The notes under the pieces are model-generated. The model saw only the letters and a list, made by a program, of their open reading frames with translations, had not been told where the DNA came from and did not search any database. The position numbers and the translations under genes are program-made. From Sphingopyxis sp. (GTDB taxonomy: Bacteria; Pseudomonadota; Alphaproteobacteria; Sphingomonadales; Sphingomonadaceae): 14,265 nucleotides of DNA. The DNA lies in the NCBI GenBank assembly GCA_013911715.1, contig JACEST010000043.1:1-14265 (forward strand), written 5' to 3'. Position 1 is the first letter of the stretch; every line of letters starts with the position of its first letter. Positions 13,261-14,265 of the stretch are shown piece by piece.

Positions 13261-14207
13261 AGCGCCTGACCGATCAGATTGGCTGGCTGAAGCGCGTCGG
13301 CCGTGACGGCGCGCAGGCCGTCGCGATTGCCGAGGGTTGCAGGCGTCTGGACATTCCAGACCAGCCGCCACTGTTCGAGCAGACGGATAAAGGCATAGCC
13401 CCAGTCGCTCTGGCCCGGATATAATCCGATCCGCGCCGAGCCAGGATAGGCATGGTGGTTGTTGTGCCACGCCTCGCCCATCGTCGGGATGGCCGCCCAT
13501 GGCACGTCAAAGGCCTGAATGCCGCTGTCATCGACAATCCAGCGTTGCGGACCATGATTGTGCGCCAGGTGCCCGACGAGCCAATGGCCGTGATTGGCGA
13601 CCGCGACGCGCGCAGCGACGCCCCACACGACCCAGGCCCAGCCGCCGATAGCGTAGAAGATCAAAGCGATCGGAAGCTGCTGCCAGCGCCATGTGCGCTC
13701 AAGCCAGCGGTAAAATGGGTCGGCATCAAGTTCGGACAGGTCAAAGCGCGGCGGCTGGACAAGGTCAAGGCGACAATAGATCTGCCACCAGGCATCGCGC
13801 AATGGCGCCGTCTGGTGCGCCAGAAAGGGGTGGCAATCGGGCTGACGCTGCGCCCAATCGCGCGTGTCATGGGCGCGGACAATGCCATAGGGACCCGACA
13901 TGCCCACCAGTGCGCCGAACCAGACAAGCAAGCGGCGCAGCGCAGCGCTGGTTTGAAAGCTGCCGTGGATGAGCAGGCGGTGATAACCTATGCTGTGACC
14001 GAGCAGCAGAACCAGCGCGGTAGTAACGAAAAACAGGGTAACAGCAGCGGGCGTCGCAACCAAAGGGCCGACAAGCAGTGCGACCAGCGCCATCCCGCCG
14101 TTCCACATGAGATTGGCAGGGTCAACGCAAACGACGCCATCGCGCGGATCGCCGCTGCCATCGTCGACGATGAAATTCACTGCGTGCGGATCGGCCGGAT
14201 TACGCAT
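13257..14207 (-). CDS. Fatty acid desaturase family membrane enzyme
   Basis: 316 aa, with hydrophobic spans at about 35-70, 92-112 and 178-212. It belongs to the membrane di-iron desaturases that place double bonds in acyl-CoA or acyl lipids. His box 1: GYHRLLIH (His76-x4-His81; His71 also in front). Box 3: GEAWHNNHHAYPGSARIG (His248, His251, His252), with GHWLVGHLAH (His208, His213, His216) before it. The second box is unusual: VRAHDTRDWAQRQPDCHPF (His113, His126, His131) in place of a plain HxxHH. Start ATG 14207 has a strong AAGGAGG 7 bases before it. It heads the three-gene unit, and its TGA overlaps the GTG of the next gene. Substrate and regiospecificity cannot be read from the sequence. 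Confidence 0.88.
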   Translation of the reverse strand: MRNPADPHAVNFIVDDGSGDPRDGVVCVDPANLMWNGGMALVALLVGPLVATPAAVTLFFVTTALVLLLGHSIGYHRLLIHGSFQTSAALRRLLVWFGALVGMSGPYGIVRAHDTRDWAQRQPDCHPFLAHQTAPLRDAWWQIYCRLDLVQPPRFDLSELDADPFYRWLERTWRWQQLPIALIFYAIGGWAWVVWGVAARVAVANHGHWLVGHLAHNHGPQRWIVDDSGIQAFDVPWAAIPTMGEAWHNNHHAYPGSARIGLYPGQSDWGYAFIRLLEQWRLVWNVQTPATLGNRDGLRAVTADALQPANLIGQAL

Positions 14208-14213
14208 GCCCCA

Positions 14214-14222
14214 TCCTCCTTT
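14214..14222 (-). promoter_or_regulatory. Strong ribosome binding site of the desaturase gene
   Basis: On the minus strand AAAGGAGG is followed by 7 bases (ATGGGGC) and the ATG at 14207. The ATG inside that spacer is out of frame. This is the best Shine-Dalgarno in the window. Confidence 0.75.
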
Positions 14223-14233
14223 ATTTTTATAAA

Positions 14234-14247
14234 TAAGTAATTACTTA
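14234..14247. promoter_or_regulatory. Operator candidate upstream of the desaturase gene
   Basis: The perfect 14-bp palindrome TAAGTAATTACTTA sits 27 bases upstream of the ATG in an AT-rich patch. A further half-site AGTAATT (on the minus strand) lies beside it, and TATAAA follows on that strand as a possible -10. The shape suits a TetR-type dimer site; the regulator gene would be beyond the right edge. Confidence 0.6.
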
Positions 14248-14265
14248 AATTACTATACTCTTGTC

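Noticed and set aside
13261..13500. 80-codon upstream extension of the membrane/SRPBCC gene
   Set aside because: It overlaps the conserved C-terminal part of the desaturase, is Arg/Pro-rich, and the GTGA overlap at 13260 gives a natural start.
1..14265. CRISPR arrays, tRNA or rRNA genes, insertion sequences with transposase
   Set aside because: I saw no regularly spaced direct repeats, no cloverleaf or rRNA segments and no transposase or integrase motifs on either strand.

Overview
The window is high-GC DNA with dense, overlapping genes. Its protein features (GroEL with a GGM tail, a PEPxxWA-type sorting signal, a two-gene cobalamin methionine synthase, an ArsR-methyltransferase fusion ahead of metF) and its CCCTGAGCTTGTCGAAG repeats point to an alphaproteobacterium of the order Sphingomonadales. 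Sphingopyxis or a close relative is my best guess; the genus is inference, not proven here.

Layout. 1-621: the 3' end of groEL, then a terminator (656-688) and a long inverted repeat (712-805). 838-2497, minus strand: a DJ-1/PfpI isonitrile-hydratase-like gene coupled to a 57-aa lipoprotein gene, then two alanine-rich small lipoprotein genes, each with its own terminator. 2716-8547, plus strand: a methionine-cycle operon of arsR-methyltransferase, metF, the homocysteine-binding half of metH, and the folate/cobalamin/SAM half of metH. The first three genes are joined by ATGA start/stop overlaps. 8555-9316: a shared terminator and a minus-strand PEP-CTERM exported protein. 9317-9634: non-coding, with inverted repeats. 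9635-10606: a secreted beta-helix protein. 10618-10680: a repeat remnant and a terminator between convergent genes. 10683-14207, minus strand: a three-gene unit read as desaturase, membrane/SRPBCC protein, M20 amidohydrolase. It starts next to a 14-bp palindrome at the right edge.

How the genes work together. The met operon makes 5-methyltetrahydrofolate (MetF) and uses it to methylate homocysteine (split MetH). Its first gene fuses a DNA-binding domain to an SAM-binding fold, so it is well placed to sense SAM or SAH and control the operon. A 9-2-9 inverted repeat lies between a plausible -35 and -10, and the predicted transcription start falls almost on the ATG, so the first gene may be read from a leaderless message.

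Most striking: two copies of a 61-nt mosaic palindrome (24-nt hairpin, 13-nt spacer, 24-nt hairpin) lie inside the coding sequences of metF and of the second metH gene. Both are in the same reading frame and phase and add similar 20-residue peptides. Base changes between the copies are compensatory within the stems. This looks like a coding palindromic element, comparable in kind to the Rickettsia palindromic elements. A different repeat family (about 95 bp) lies between the two metH genes and supplies a misleading upstream ATG.
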